A stretch of DNA of 64,000 nucleotides from Fidelibacterota bacterium (GTDB lineage: Bacteria; Fidelibacterota; Marinisomatia; SCGC-AAA003-L08; JACNLC01), in NCBI GenBank assembly GCA_014381725.1, contig JACNLC010000050.1:36030-100029 (forward strand), read 5' to 3'. The notes beneath the pieces were generated by a model, which had not been told where the DNA came from, ran no database searches, and saw only the letters and a list, made by a program, of their open reading frames with translations. Positions 1 to 8,900 of this stretch are shown here, one piece after another; positions within the stretch are counted from its first letter, which is position 1, and the number at the start of each line of letters is the position of its first letter. Both the position numbers and the translations under genes were made by a program.

Positions 1-2
1 GA

Positions 3-317
3 ACTGTCCTAAAATTTTCACCAAAAGTTGCACCAACTACGGTGGCTGTTTTCCCATTGATGAATAAAGGAGGGCAACCGGAAAAAGCACAAACAATTGT
101 TGACGAGTTGCGAAAAGAATTTAGCGCATTTTATGATGCTGGTGGTTCAATCGGTCGAAGATATCGCAGGCAAGATGAAGCAGGAACACCATTTGGAATT
201 ACAGTTGACCACGACACTATGGATGATGATACCGTTACTCTCCGCGATAGAGATACAATGCAACAAGTCCGCGTTGGGATTGATAAAGTTAGAGATGCCG
301 TGAGAGATAGAATGTAA
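3..317 (+). CDS. glyS: Glycyl-tRNA synthetase, C-terminal anticodon-binding part (5' end outside window)
   Basis: Open frame runs to the window start (…[24 protein letters not shown]…); motif '[31 protein letters not shown]' is typical of dimeric class II GlyRS. Confidence 0.9.
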   Translation, partial: TVLKFSPKVAPTTVAVFPLMNKGGQPEKAQTIVDELRKEFSAFYDAGGSIGRRYRRQDEAGTPFGITVDHDTMDDDTVTLRDRDTMQQVRVGIDKVRDAVRDRM

Positions 318-376
318 GTTAGTTTCTCGCCAAATTTCATTGTTTTATTACTGACATTTATATAAAATCACTATTT

Positions 377-1972
377 TCAGAAACTATTGAAAGTTTTATT
401 ACCAGCAACTACAGTCATTAATACTTCTGTTTTCAAAATTTCATTTTCTGGACAAGTTAGAATATTGTTGGATAAAATCGTAAAATCAGCGTCATATCCA
501 AGTTTAATTTGTCCTCTTCGATGTTCAGCAAATTCTCCATAAGATGCCCAAGTAGTTAACATTTTGAGAGCATTGCTTCGCGAGATACATTCCTCCGGAT
601 GCCAACCATTTTCTGGGAAACCATTAGAAGTTTTTCGAGTAACCGCTGCGTAAAACTCGAAAATCGGGTTCCCTTCTTCAATCGGGCAATCAGACCCACC
701 CGGTATTTGGCACCCAATATCAATTAAAGTTTTCAGTCGTGATATTTGATGCGTGCGATGCGTGCCAATTCGCTTATCTAACCAATTCATATCAGAAATA
801 AAGTGCGATGGTTGTATCGATGGTAAAACGCCTAATTTTGCAAATCGACAGATATCATCGTCTGCAATCATTTCAGAATGTTCAATTCTCCACCTATGAT
901 TTTTGGTATTGTTCAGTGTGCTTTCATAGATATTCAAAGTTTCACGAACAGCTCTATCTCCAATGGCGTGAGTGTTTAGCTGAAATCCTGCATCTCTACA
1001 TTTTTTGGCTAAATTCTCAAATTCTTGTTTTTCGTATAATAACAAACCTCTATTATCTTGATCATCAGAATACGGCTCCAATAAAGCGGCTCCGCGACTT
1101 CCAAGTGCTCCATCTCCCAATGTTTTTACAGAACGAATCGTGTAATAATCAGATTCAAAAAAACCTTGCTGAAAATATTCATTTAGTAAATCAGTATATT
1201 TGTCTCCAAGCATTCCGTAACAACGAATCGGAAACTCAGGATTATTGGATATTTTTTTCATTGCTATAACCGTTTTAGCACATTGCCAAGCATCGTGAAC
1301 ACCAGTTATCCCTCGATTTGGCATTTCGTTAACTGCAGACAACAGCCATCGCTCTATGTCATTTAGTGATGGTTTGGGTAAAATATCAGTTATGATATCC
1401 ATTGCATTATCAATGAGGATGCAATTATTTACAACCCGACCACCATCGGGAATAATTGAAGAATTTAGTCCAGAAATTTCTTGTGCTTTGTAATTAATCC
1501 ACGCTGAATGTCCATCAACACGAGTTAAATACACCGGATGATTTGGAGTGCAATCATCTAAAATTTGAGCTGAGGGAAATCCCGGATTATCCCACTTTGA
1601 TTGGTCCCAGCCGAATCCGAAAATCCATTTATTCTCTGGTAATTTTCGTGTTTGCTCTATAACTTTTTCTGCGATTTGTTGTGGAGATGTAAAACCACGA
1701 AGATTGAGATATTCTAATTGTTTACCAATGCCTGATAAATGTAAATGTGCATCGACAAATCCAGGGAGGAGTGTAGCACCATCAAGATTGATATTTTTTG
1801 CATTGGCTTGAGTGTTGTCAATAGAAATAATTTTCCCATCACAAATAGTAACCGATTTAGCGAATGGATAATCAACATTCAAAGTGATAACATTACCGTT
1901 AATAAAATTTATTGTATCGTGAACCATTACGAAATTTAGAGAACACTTTATAAACAAACCACGAATTAACAC
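377..1972 (-). CDS. Amidohydrolase (YtcJ-like, amidohydrolase 3 family)
   Basis: 531 aa; 'GATLLPGFVDAHLHLSGIG', 'NTHAIGDRAV', 'GGSDCPIEEGNP'. Confidence 0.85.
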   Translation of the reverse strand: MLIRGLFIKCSLNFVMVHDTINFINGNVITLNVDYPFAKSVTICDGKIISIDNTQANAKNINLDGATLLPGFVDAHLHLSGIGKQLEYLNLRGFTSPQQIAEKVIEQTRKLPENKWIFGFGWDQSKWDNPGFPSAQILDDCTPNHPVYLTRVDGHSAWINYKAQEISGLNSSIIPDGGRVVNNCILIDNAMDIITDILPKPSLNDIERWLLSAVNEMPNRGITGVHDAWQCAKTVIAMKKISNNPEFPIRCYGMLGDKYTDLLNEYFQQGFFESDYYTIRSVKTLGDGALGSRGAALLEPYSDDQDNRGLLLYEKQEFENLAKKCRDAGFQLNTHAIGDRAVRETLNIYESTLNNTKNHRWRIEHSEMIADDDICRFAKLGVLPSIQPSHFISDMNWLDKRIGTHRTHQISRLKTLIDIGCQIPGGSDCPIEEGNPIFEFYAAVTRKTSNGFPENGWHPEECISRSNALKMLTTWASYGEFAEHRRGQIKLGYDADFTILSNNILTCPENEILKTEVLMTVVAGNKTFNSF

Positions 1973-2041
1973 AAAAATATTGTAAAACTAGAATCTTTGC
2001 TATTTAGCGAAGAGAAATTTATGCGCTGTTTAAAATATTTT

Positions 2042-2584
2042 TTAGTTTCTTATTTGCCATAATATAAAATCAATTTTCTTTATATCAGAAATTCCAGATT
2101 CTGGATATTCATTCTCAAAGATTTCTAGCATTTGAATTCCTTCTGAGGATATTGTCATATTCTTATACCAGCAAAAAATTCGATTATATAATTTTACTGT
2201 GTCTTCGATTCTTGTTTTACTATATTGAGCAGGTTTTTTTAGTTTTAAATTTTCTAGTACGAATACATCCCAGATTGGCATTGATGTATTAATTGTTGCT
2301 AATAGTTTACTTGAAAATGAAGCTTCAATTCTACCAAGCTTTTCATTTAGAGTTATTAATATTTCATTAAATTCTAAAGGTTTTGTTTTGCATTCTTCCA
2401 ATAATGAATAATATGTCTGATAGAAATCTTTTGGTCGCTGTCTAATGCGATAAAACCCATTGAATTTGCGTTGAAATTCTATGTCTTGAGAAACATCAAC
2501 TTCATAGAAGTTATCCATAATAGTCTTGTATTTCTTTAGCCCTGGTTCAATTTTATGAATTGCTTTTTTTGTGCTTTCTATCAT
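2042..2584 (-). CDS. Uncharacterised protein in accessory islet
   Basis: ORF track 2042..2677; start set at internal Met (MIESTKKAIHKIEPG). No confident family. Confidence 0.6.
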   Translation of the reverse strand: MIESTKKAIHKIEPGLKKYKTIMDNFYEVDVSQDIEFQRKFNGFYRIRQRPKDFYQTYYSLLEECKTKPLEFNEILITLNEKLGRIEASFSSKLLATINTSMPIWDVFVLENLKLKKPAQYSKTRIEDTVKLYNRIFCWYKNMTISSEGIQMLEIFENEYPESGISDIKKIDFILWQIRN

Positions 2585-2768
2585 CTTCGTCTCCTCTTGT
2601 TTTGTCTTTAAATTATTAATGGCATATAACGGTTGGAATATGGCTTTGTGGCGGTTTTTGAAACACAAATCTTTCAATTTACACCGATTTTAATTTATTG
2701 TTAAATCGCTCATATTTAGCACTTCACCAGCCATAAACTATATACATTGTAGTGGTTAGTATTTTTTC

Positions 2769-3740
2769 TTAAAACACATTGTCTAAATTATCTGCATTCA
2801 ATATTTTTTCTTTTGAAGAGTATCTTGGACTCTGAGGTGCTTTACCCTTTCCTTTTCCAAGAGGAACTTTTTTGATTTTTTCAGCAGGTTCTGTAAAATG
2901 TAAAATATATTTATGTGTATTTTCCCATTGTTCAACTGATTTAATCTCTGCAAGGTGTGTTATTGCAGAAATCGGAGCAACTTGATAAGCAGCAATGTAC
3001 TTAATTTTAGGAATCATAAATGAATTTAATCTGATAGCATACCAACAATTTTCATTAATAAAAGTATCTTTAAAACCATCTTCTCTTGCCGGGATTACAA
3101 TTGTATCAATATCAGAAAAATCAATTTTTTCTATATCTTCACTAATTTCATTAAGGAAAGGTTCAAATTTATAGAGTATTTTCCCATTCTGATTTTTAAA
3201 TTGTTTTAAGGTTATTACTTCTACTGGAAATTTAAATCTACTTATAAGGACAGTTTCTAATTCTTCTCCAAGTTCATCAATAATCAAAAGGGCATTAAAA
3301 GAATCTTTTTTATGTATGATTGATTCCAACAAATAATCAACATTTTCAAAACCGTTCTTATATGCAAACCTTTCACATTTATTCCATTCTTCCTGTCTTT
3401 TATGAAGCATCTCCTTTATGATATTCTTGACTTTAACTTTTGAAGTCTCAAATGACAATGAAAACTCTAAGATTTGAACAGCAATATGCTTTAAATGTTG
3501 ATGACTTGCAAGGTCATTTTCAACAACAAATATTTTCGGGTCTTGATTATTTGTTAAATCTATTAAATATCCATCTGGTAAATTATTTGTTCTCCCCTTT
3601 TTCCCAATCTTCTTTTTGTCATCGAGGTAAATTCGTGTTGAACCAAATAAAGTTCCTTTTACTACATTAACTGCATCTTCAAGTTCTGATTCCTTTTCAT
3701 AAGGAATTTCTAAAAATTTATCATCGTTATTCCATAGCAT
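2769..3740 (-). CDS. Uncharacterised protein, possible PD-(D/E)XK nuclease-like N-terminus
   Basis: 323 aa; 'LPDGYLIDLTNNQDPKIFVVENDLASHQHLKHIAVQI' resembles a PDG...(D/E)xK-like core; assignment tentative. Confidence 0.6.
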   Translation of the reverse strand: MLWNNDDKFLEIPYEKESELEDAVNVVKGTLFGSTRIYLDDKKKIGKKGRTNNLPDGYLIDLTNNQDPKIFVVENDLASHQHLKHIAVQILEFSLSFETSKVKVKNIIKEMLHKRQEEWNKCERFAYKNGFENVDYLLESIIHKKDSFNALLIIDELGEELETVLISRFKFPVEVITLKQFKNQNGKILYKFEPFLNEISEDIEKIDFSDIDTIVIPAREDGFKDTFINENCWYAIRLNSFMIPKIKYIAAYQVAPISAITHLAEIKSVEQWENTHKYILHFTEPAEKIKKVPLGKGKGKAPQSPRYSSKEKILNADNLDNVF

Positions 3741-3743
3741 AAT

Positions 3744-3965
3744 TTATCTCGTTTTAATATTTGCCACAACAGACATATAGCATTTATTTTTTCTTATGTA
3801 TATATTGTCATACCCCGCCTTGTAGTTACTTATGAGTTTGTTGTTTAATTTGTAAAACTCATCAAAGTTGCTTTGTTTAAGTTTAATACTATTATTTTTG
3901 TGATTCCAAATGTTTTTTAAAGTTTGCTCGTCAAATTTACACACATGGTACCCACTTTCGTGCAA
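3744..3965 (-). CDS. Small ORF inside repeat unit A (coding status uncertain)
   Basis: 73 aa 'MHESGYHVCKFDEQTLKNIWNHKNN…'; near-identical to the ORF at 5469-5711 but with a different C-terminus after the unit boundary. Confidence 0.35.
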   Translation of the reverse strand: MHESGYHVCKFDEQTLKNIWNHKNNSIKLKQSNFDEFYKLNNKLISNYKAGYDNIYIRKNKCYMSVVANIKTR

Positions 3966-4070
3966 ATTAAAACCAAAGAGTATAAAATAATTGTTATCTA
4001 TAATCGTAACTGTCCTCAGACAAGCATTTTAAAAGTCTAAGACCGATATAAAATTTCTACTGTTGTAGAT
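3773..4070. repeat. Duplicated leader-like unit, copy A (direct repeat of 5519-5817)
   Basis: About 298 nt, aligned by eye with ~20 differences to copy B. Starts 'acatatagcatttattttttctt', ends exactly at '...tgttgtagat'. Confidence 0.9.
4035..4070 (+). CRISPR. Solitary Cas12a-type (type V-A) CRISPR repeat, copy A
   Basis: GTCTAAGACCGATATAAAATTTCTACTGTTGTAGAT: 5' GTCTAAGA and 3' AATTTCTACTGTTGTAGAT pseudoknot handle as in known Cas12a repeats (e.g. F. novicida). No second repeat within a spacer length. Confidence 0.85.
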
Positions 4071-4149
4071 AATCTCCTTTTTATTTTGCAAATCCAAAAC
4101 TTTTATCCCTTACAAAATTATTCTATTCATACTTTTCGTTAACAATTAA

Positions 4150-5187
4150 TCATTTATCCTTAAAAATTCTTTTAATTTCTTTATCAAAATCGCTTTCAAA
4201 AAGTTTGTCTTGTACTATGCGGTATTTTTCAAACTCGCTTTCGGCCTTGTCTTTGGCTATTTCTGCTGATATACTTCCTGCACTTTTAAGCACAGCTCTA
4301 TCATCATATTCTAAAAACAAATCAAGTCGTTTTGCCCAATCTTGCATTGTCATTGGAATGTTACGTTTTGCTCGTACTTCTGCTAAATCCAAATAAGCAT
4401 TTACAATTCGTCCTAATTCTTCCAGTTCATCTTTTGAAAGATAATTTTTAGCAATAGAAACATCTGTTTTTAGGATTTTCCCTTCAGGGCTATTTTTCCA
4501 AGATGATAAACCCATTTTATCTTTCGTACTATCGGCTCTTTTGTATATTAATTCAGCGGCTGTATGTTTGTGTACACCATAATGCAGTTTATTTTGCACT
4601 TTTGCAAAAAACTCACGAGTAGTATGGGCATCTTTGTTATAATCAAAGCTGGTAGCATAAATATCTGTTACTTTTTGATAAAACTTACGCTCACTTAATC
4701 TTATCTCTCTTATTTCAGCGAGTAGCTCTTCAAAATAATTTTCGTTCAGGTAAGTACCATTTTCCAAGCGTTTTTTATCCAGTACAAAACCTTTTATTGC
4801 AAACTCTCGCAACACTTTTGTAGCCCATTGCCTGAATTGTGTGGCTCGAATAGAATTAACTCTGTACCCAACCGAAATGATAGCATCAAGATTATAAAAT
4901 GCTACAGTTCGTTTTACATTTCTGTTACCTTCTTTTTGAACTATTGGGAATTTCCCAATAGTTGATATTTCATCTAACTCGTTATTTTTGTAAATATTTT
5001 TTAGATGTTCGTTTATAGTGCTAATATCAACTTCAAAAAGTTCTGCAATAAGTTTTTGAGTTAGCCAAATAGTTTCATCTTCATAACGAGCTTCAATGCT
5101 ATTTTCACCCTCCTGAGAAGTAAATATCAAAAATTCGGCTGTGCTATTGCGGATTAACTGCTGATCTTTTTTTGATTTATCTGGCAT
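4150..5187 (-). CDS. RhuM family (virulence RhuM-like) protein
   Basis: 'EARYEDETIWLTQKLIAELFEVDISTINEHLKNIYKNNELDE…RTVAFYNLDAIISVGYRVNSIRATQFRQWATKVLREFAIKGFVLDKKRL' is the RhuM signature. Start placed at MPDKSKK. Confidence 0.9.
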   Translation of the reverse strand: MPDKSKKDQQLIRNSTAEFLIFTSQEGENSIEARYEDETIWLTQKLIAELFEVDISTINEHLKNIYKNNELDEISTIGKFPIVQKEGNRNVKRTVAFYNLDAIISVGYRVNSIRATQFRQWATKVLREFAIKGFVLDKKRLENGTYLNENYFEELLAEIREIRLSERKFYQKVTDIYATSFDYNKDAHTTREFFAKVQNKLHYGVHKHTAAELIYKRADSTKDKMGLSSWKNSPEGKILKTDVSIAKNYLSKDELEELGRIVNAYLDLAEVRAKRNIPMTMQDWAKRLDLFLEYDDRAVLKSAGSISAEIAKDKAESEFEKYRIVQDKLFESDFDKEIKRIFKDK

Positions 5188-5188
5188 A

Positions 5189-5383
5189 TTATTTCCTCTT
5201 TTTTCGGGTTTTCTTTTCTTTGGCAAACAAAGCACCTTGTTCTTTTTCTTCTGCCATCATTTTTTCGTAGAATTTAAACAAATACTCCAATCGCTCTTCA
5301 TCGCTATTAAATTGTGTGCTTCGATAACATTTTTCAATGATTATATCGTTTTGGCGATGTGCTTCACGCAGACCTTCAGGCAT
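5189..5383 (-). pseudogene. Fragment resembling the C-terminal tail of an MmeI-like DNA methyltransferase
   Basis: 64 aa 'MPEGLREAHRQNDIIIEKCYRSTQFNSDEERLEYLFKFYEKMM' resembles the extreme C-terminus (LR.AH..ND..V...Y....F.SD.ERV..LF.LY) of MmeI-type enzymes. No catalytic domains nearby. Confidence 0.5.
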
Positions 5384-5468
5384 TTTAAGGTCGGATTTAT
5401 TTGACTTTCAATATTCATAATGTATTATTTAGCTCATAAAAAGACTCTTTTTAGCTCAAATGAATCAA

Positions 5469-5711
5469 TTATTGAGCGACATTCTCTACGCTAATGAGCT
5501 GTAATATCTGTATATACAACATATAGCATTTATTTTTTCTTATGTATAAATTGTCATACCCCGTCTTGTAGTTACTTATGAGTTTTTTGTTCAACTTGTA
5601 AAACTCATCAAAGTTGCTTTGTTTAAGTTTAACACTATTATTTTTGTGATTCCAAATGTTTTTTAAGGTTTGCCAGTCAAATTTACACACATGGCATCCA
5701 CTTTCGTGCAA
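5469..5711 (-). CDS. Small ORF inside repeat unit B (coding status uncertain)
   Basis: 80 aa 'MHESGCHVCKFDWQTLKNIWNHKNN…'; paralogous to the ORF at 3744-3965. Confidence 0.35.
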   Translation of the reverse strand: MHESGCHVCKFDWQTLKNIWNHKNNSVKLKQSNFDEFYKLNKKLISNYKTGYDNLYIRKNKCYMLYIQILQLISVENVAQ

Positions 5712-5817
5712 ATTAAAACAAAAGAGTATAAAATAATTATTATCTATAATCGTAACTGTCCACAGGAAAGCATTTTTAAAAGTCTAAGACTGAAATGAAA
5801 TTTCTACTGTTGTAGAT
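5519..5817. repeat. Duplicated leader-like unit, copy B
   Basis: Direct repeat of 3773-4070; similarity stops exactly after '...tgttgtagat'. Confidence 0.9.
5782..5817 (+). CRISPR. Solitary Cas12a-type (type V-A) CRISPR repeat, copy B
   Basis: GTCTAAGACTGAAATGAAATTTCTACTGTTGTAGAT. Differs from copy A at 3 of 36 positions, all outside the 3' hairpin handle. Confidence 0.85.
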
Positions 5818-5924
5818 TGTAACAGTTTGTAACAGTTCCCGTATTTCGTTGGATTTTACAAGATTGTTAGTTAACTTCGAAGTTGTATCTATGTATATAA
5901 ATTAAGCTTTAAAAGGAGAATGTT

Positions 5925-8900
5925 ATGTTATTCATAAAATCATCACTAAACCGCTTAGTAACTATTGTTTCTATTATTTTTATGATGTCTTTTGCTTCTA
6001 CGCAAGATTGGATAGAGCTTTCAATAGATGTCAATCCTGATAATCCCACAATAAACGACGAAGTTACAATTACAATTAGCGGATTGACTCCGTCTAATTT
6101 AGTCGAAGCAAATTCAACTTTTGCTATAGATGGTAATCATATATTCATTTTGACTAATGTTTACATCGGGAATTATGATATTGTTGAAGAGTTTGAAGTC
6201 AGTAATGAAATTGGGAATCTGTCATTAGGAGAATTTCAAATTATGGTTACTGCAGATTATTATCAATATGACCCTAACGGAAACGCTGAACCAATATTCA
6301 CAATTACAGGGGAAGAGCATTTTCAAGTTATTGACCCTGAGCCACTAACAGGGGTTTTTGGCAATGTGTGGGCGACAAATGATTGGGGAATTGAAATGCC
6401 AGTTCCTGGCGCTACTATTGAAGCGTTGTTGGAAAATAGTGAAACTGACCCCGTATTCTTTACAACAACAAACGAAAACGGTTACTACGAATTGCAACTC
6501 GAACCGGGGTTTTATACGGTTACTTGCTCTAAAGAAGGATTAATTCCTCAATCTGAAGGCATTGAAATTGGTAATGCTCCAGCTCAGTTAGATTTTATGC
6601 TTGAGCATTCTTACAACACTCATTGGATTTCTGGAACAGTTTTTGGGTTGGGAGAAAATGATCCTGATAATCCAAATGAGCCATTTCCTCTTCCTGGAGC
6701 ATTAGTAGAATTATTGGGATTACTAAATGGTGAATGGGCATATATTTGGGAAACGGAAACAAATGAAATTGGATATTACGAAGTTCCAATAATGGAATTT
6801 CCTGCGATTTATGATGGGTTGGCACTTAGATCTTCTACAGAAGGATATTATCCTCAGTTACAAGAAATTATACATGATGATACTGAGTTTCCAGTTATTA
6901 TGGATTTTTACCTCGAACCAATTAGTGATTTTGAAGCATATCTGTTAGGACATGTTTATTCAGCATCAGACGATGCAAGTAATATGTTTCCAATTGGCGA
7001 AGCACATGTAGAAATATTTGATAATAATTCATCGGATCTTTACGCTGATACTTTCACAGATGAAACAGGATATTATGAATTTGGTGAAATTGCTAGTTCG
7101 GCAACTTGGATTAGAGTTAGTGCAATTGGTTATGTAACTCAAGAAATGGAAATACCTCAAATTGATTGCAATACAGGACGATGTTGGCCAATTACGATGG
7201 ATTTTTATCTTGAGCAAAATGAAGAAACCATTGTTTTCTTGCACGGTTTGGTTGGGACTTATAGTGAAAACGGTGAGATGATTCCAATTGAGGGTGCTTA
7301 TATCGCTGTGCCGGAAGAAGCGGGGAATTATTTTCATACAACGACCGATACCGATGGTTTTTACGAAATGGAATTCCCGTGGATGTGGAACGGTCCAATC
7401 ACAATTATTTGCGAAGCAGATGGATATTATACTCAATCTGTAACAGTTTTCCCTGAAGATAATTCTCTCGAAATCGAACAGAATTTTATTTTAGAACCGT
7501 ATCAAGAACCGGGGGAGGGTGTTTTAGCAGGATTCGTAACAGCACAAATTTCTCCAATGGGGCCGGAATTCCCAGTAGTTGGTGCAATAATGGGTGCAAC
7601 CCCAACCTGGGGACCTGAGCCGTGGCTTGAAACATCAACTGATGAAAATGGTTACTACGAGATAGAACTTTGGGCAAACCAAGCCCCTTGGCATGTATTT
7701 TGCACAACAGAATATGGCAGCCAAGAAGAGTTTGCTGTAATTCAGCCAAATGAAGTTACGGAATTGAATTTTCACTTCAATGCGTGGGAACAGGAATTTC
7801 CACCACCGTTCGATTTAACTGCAACATTAATGGACGATGAAGCGGCTGTTTATCTTCATTGGCAATATGAATATGATTTCCCAGGCAGTGAATTGATGCA
7901 CTTTAATGTTTATGCAAATTTAGGTGAAGATTCTGACATCCCTTGGCTATTTATAGGCACTGCAGAAGAAACAAATTTTGTACATTATCTAATGACACCA
8001 GGAGAAAATATAACCGGTGAAATTTGCTATAAAGTTACAGCTGTTGAACTTGACACTAATCTAGAAACAGAACCAAGCAACATCGCTTGTGTAACTCTAG
8101 ATCCACCTGAAAATAGTGTTTTATATGGACATGTAACCGGTGGCTCTTGTTGGGAGTGTGATGATTGGCACGATTTGGCTGGTGCAACTATAACAGTATT
8201 TGCTGAAAATAGTGATATTGTTTTTGGTGTAGCAACAGACGAAGAAGGAAATTATGAACTTGAATTGCCTGCTGGTTACTATGTTGTAACAGCAGAACAT
8301 CCTGAGTTTCCATCACAGACTCATACAATTCACATTGAACCAAATACAGAAAACGAACTTAATTTCATTCTGTTGTTAGAGAATGGATTTAGTCAGCTGT
8401 TCGGAAATGTAATTTGGCAAACTCCTAACGGTAATCAACCCATAGCTGATGCACATATCATTGCGTATCCCGATAGCGTTAACTCTGGATTTGAAGCATT
8501 TAGTAACGAAAATGGACATTATGCTATGGAAGTAACTGCAAATACTCATTATTTTGTGGTTTGCTCTTTTTCTACTGCTGAAATGGAATGGTCCCAAACT
8601 CAAGAGATTTTTGTGGGATATGAGCCATCCGAGCTTAACTTTATCTTTGGTGAAGAGCCACCAATGGAAGCAAGTATATTCGGATTTGTTGGAATTGCCG
8701 CACCAAACGGAGATGTAGAGCCTGTATCTGGAGCTCAAATAATCGCAACTTGTTCAGAAAGTGGTGAAATATACGAAGCAACTACAGATGAAAACGGCCA
8801 TTATGAAATGCTCGTTTTCCCGAATAGTTTATATGTTGTTTCGTGTCAATTAGAAGGAGTTACTCAATCTCAAGAAGTTTTCGTTCATGAAGCACCAGTG

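Noticed and set aside
808-1269. 153-aa + strand ORF within the amidohydrolase
   Set aside because: Antisense shadow ORF over a well-supported coding region.
4071-4140. Possible degenerate second repeat after copy A ('aaaattattctattcata')
   Set aside because: Only weak resemblance to the repeat core; no stem-loop preserved, so not claimed as a second repeat or a terminal pseudo-repeat.
7439-7449. 11-nt match (tgtaacagttt) of the post-repeat-B sequence inside the 1680-aa CDS; 10-nt match (aatctccttt) of the post-repeat-A sequence near 48490
   Set aside because: Too short, no adjacent TTTV PAM; expected by chance in an AT-rich window.
6595-7749. Antisense/alternate-frame ORFs (e.g. 6595..6825 -, 7029..7436 -, 7486..7749 -) inside the 1680-aa CDS
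   Set aside because: Shadow ORFs without recognisable domains, opposite a strongly supported CDS.
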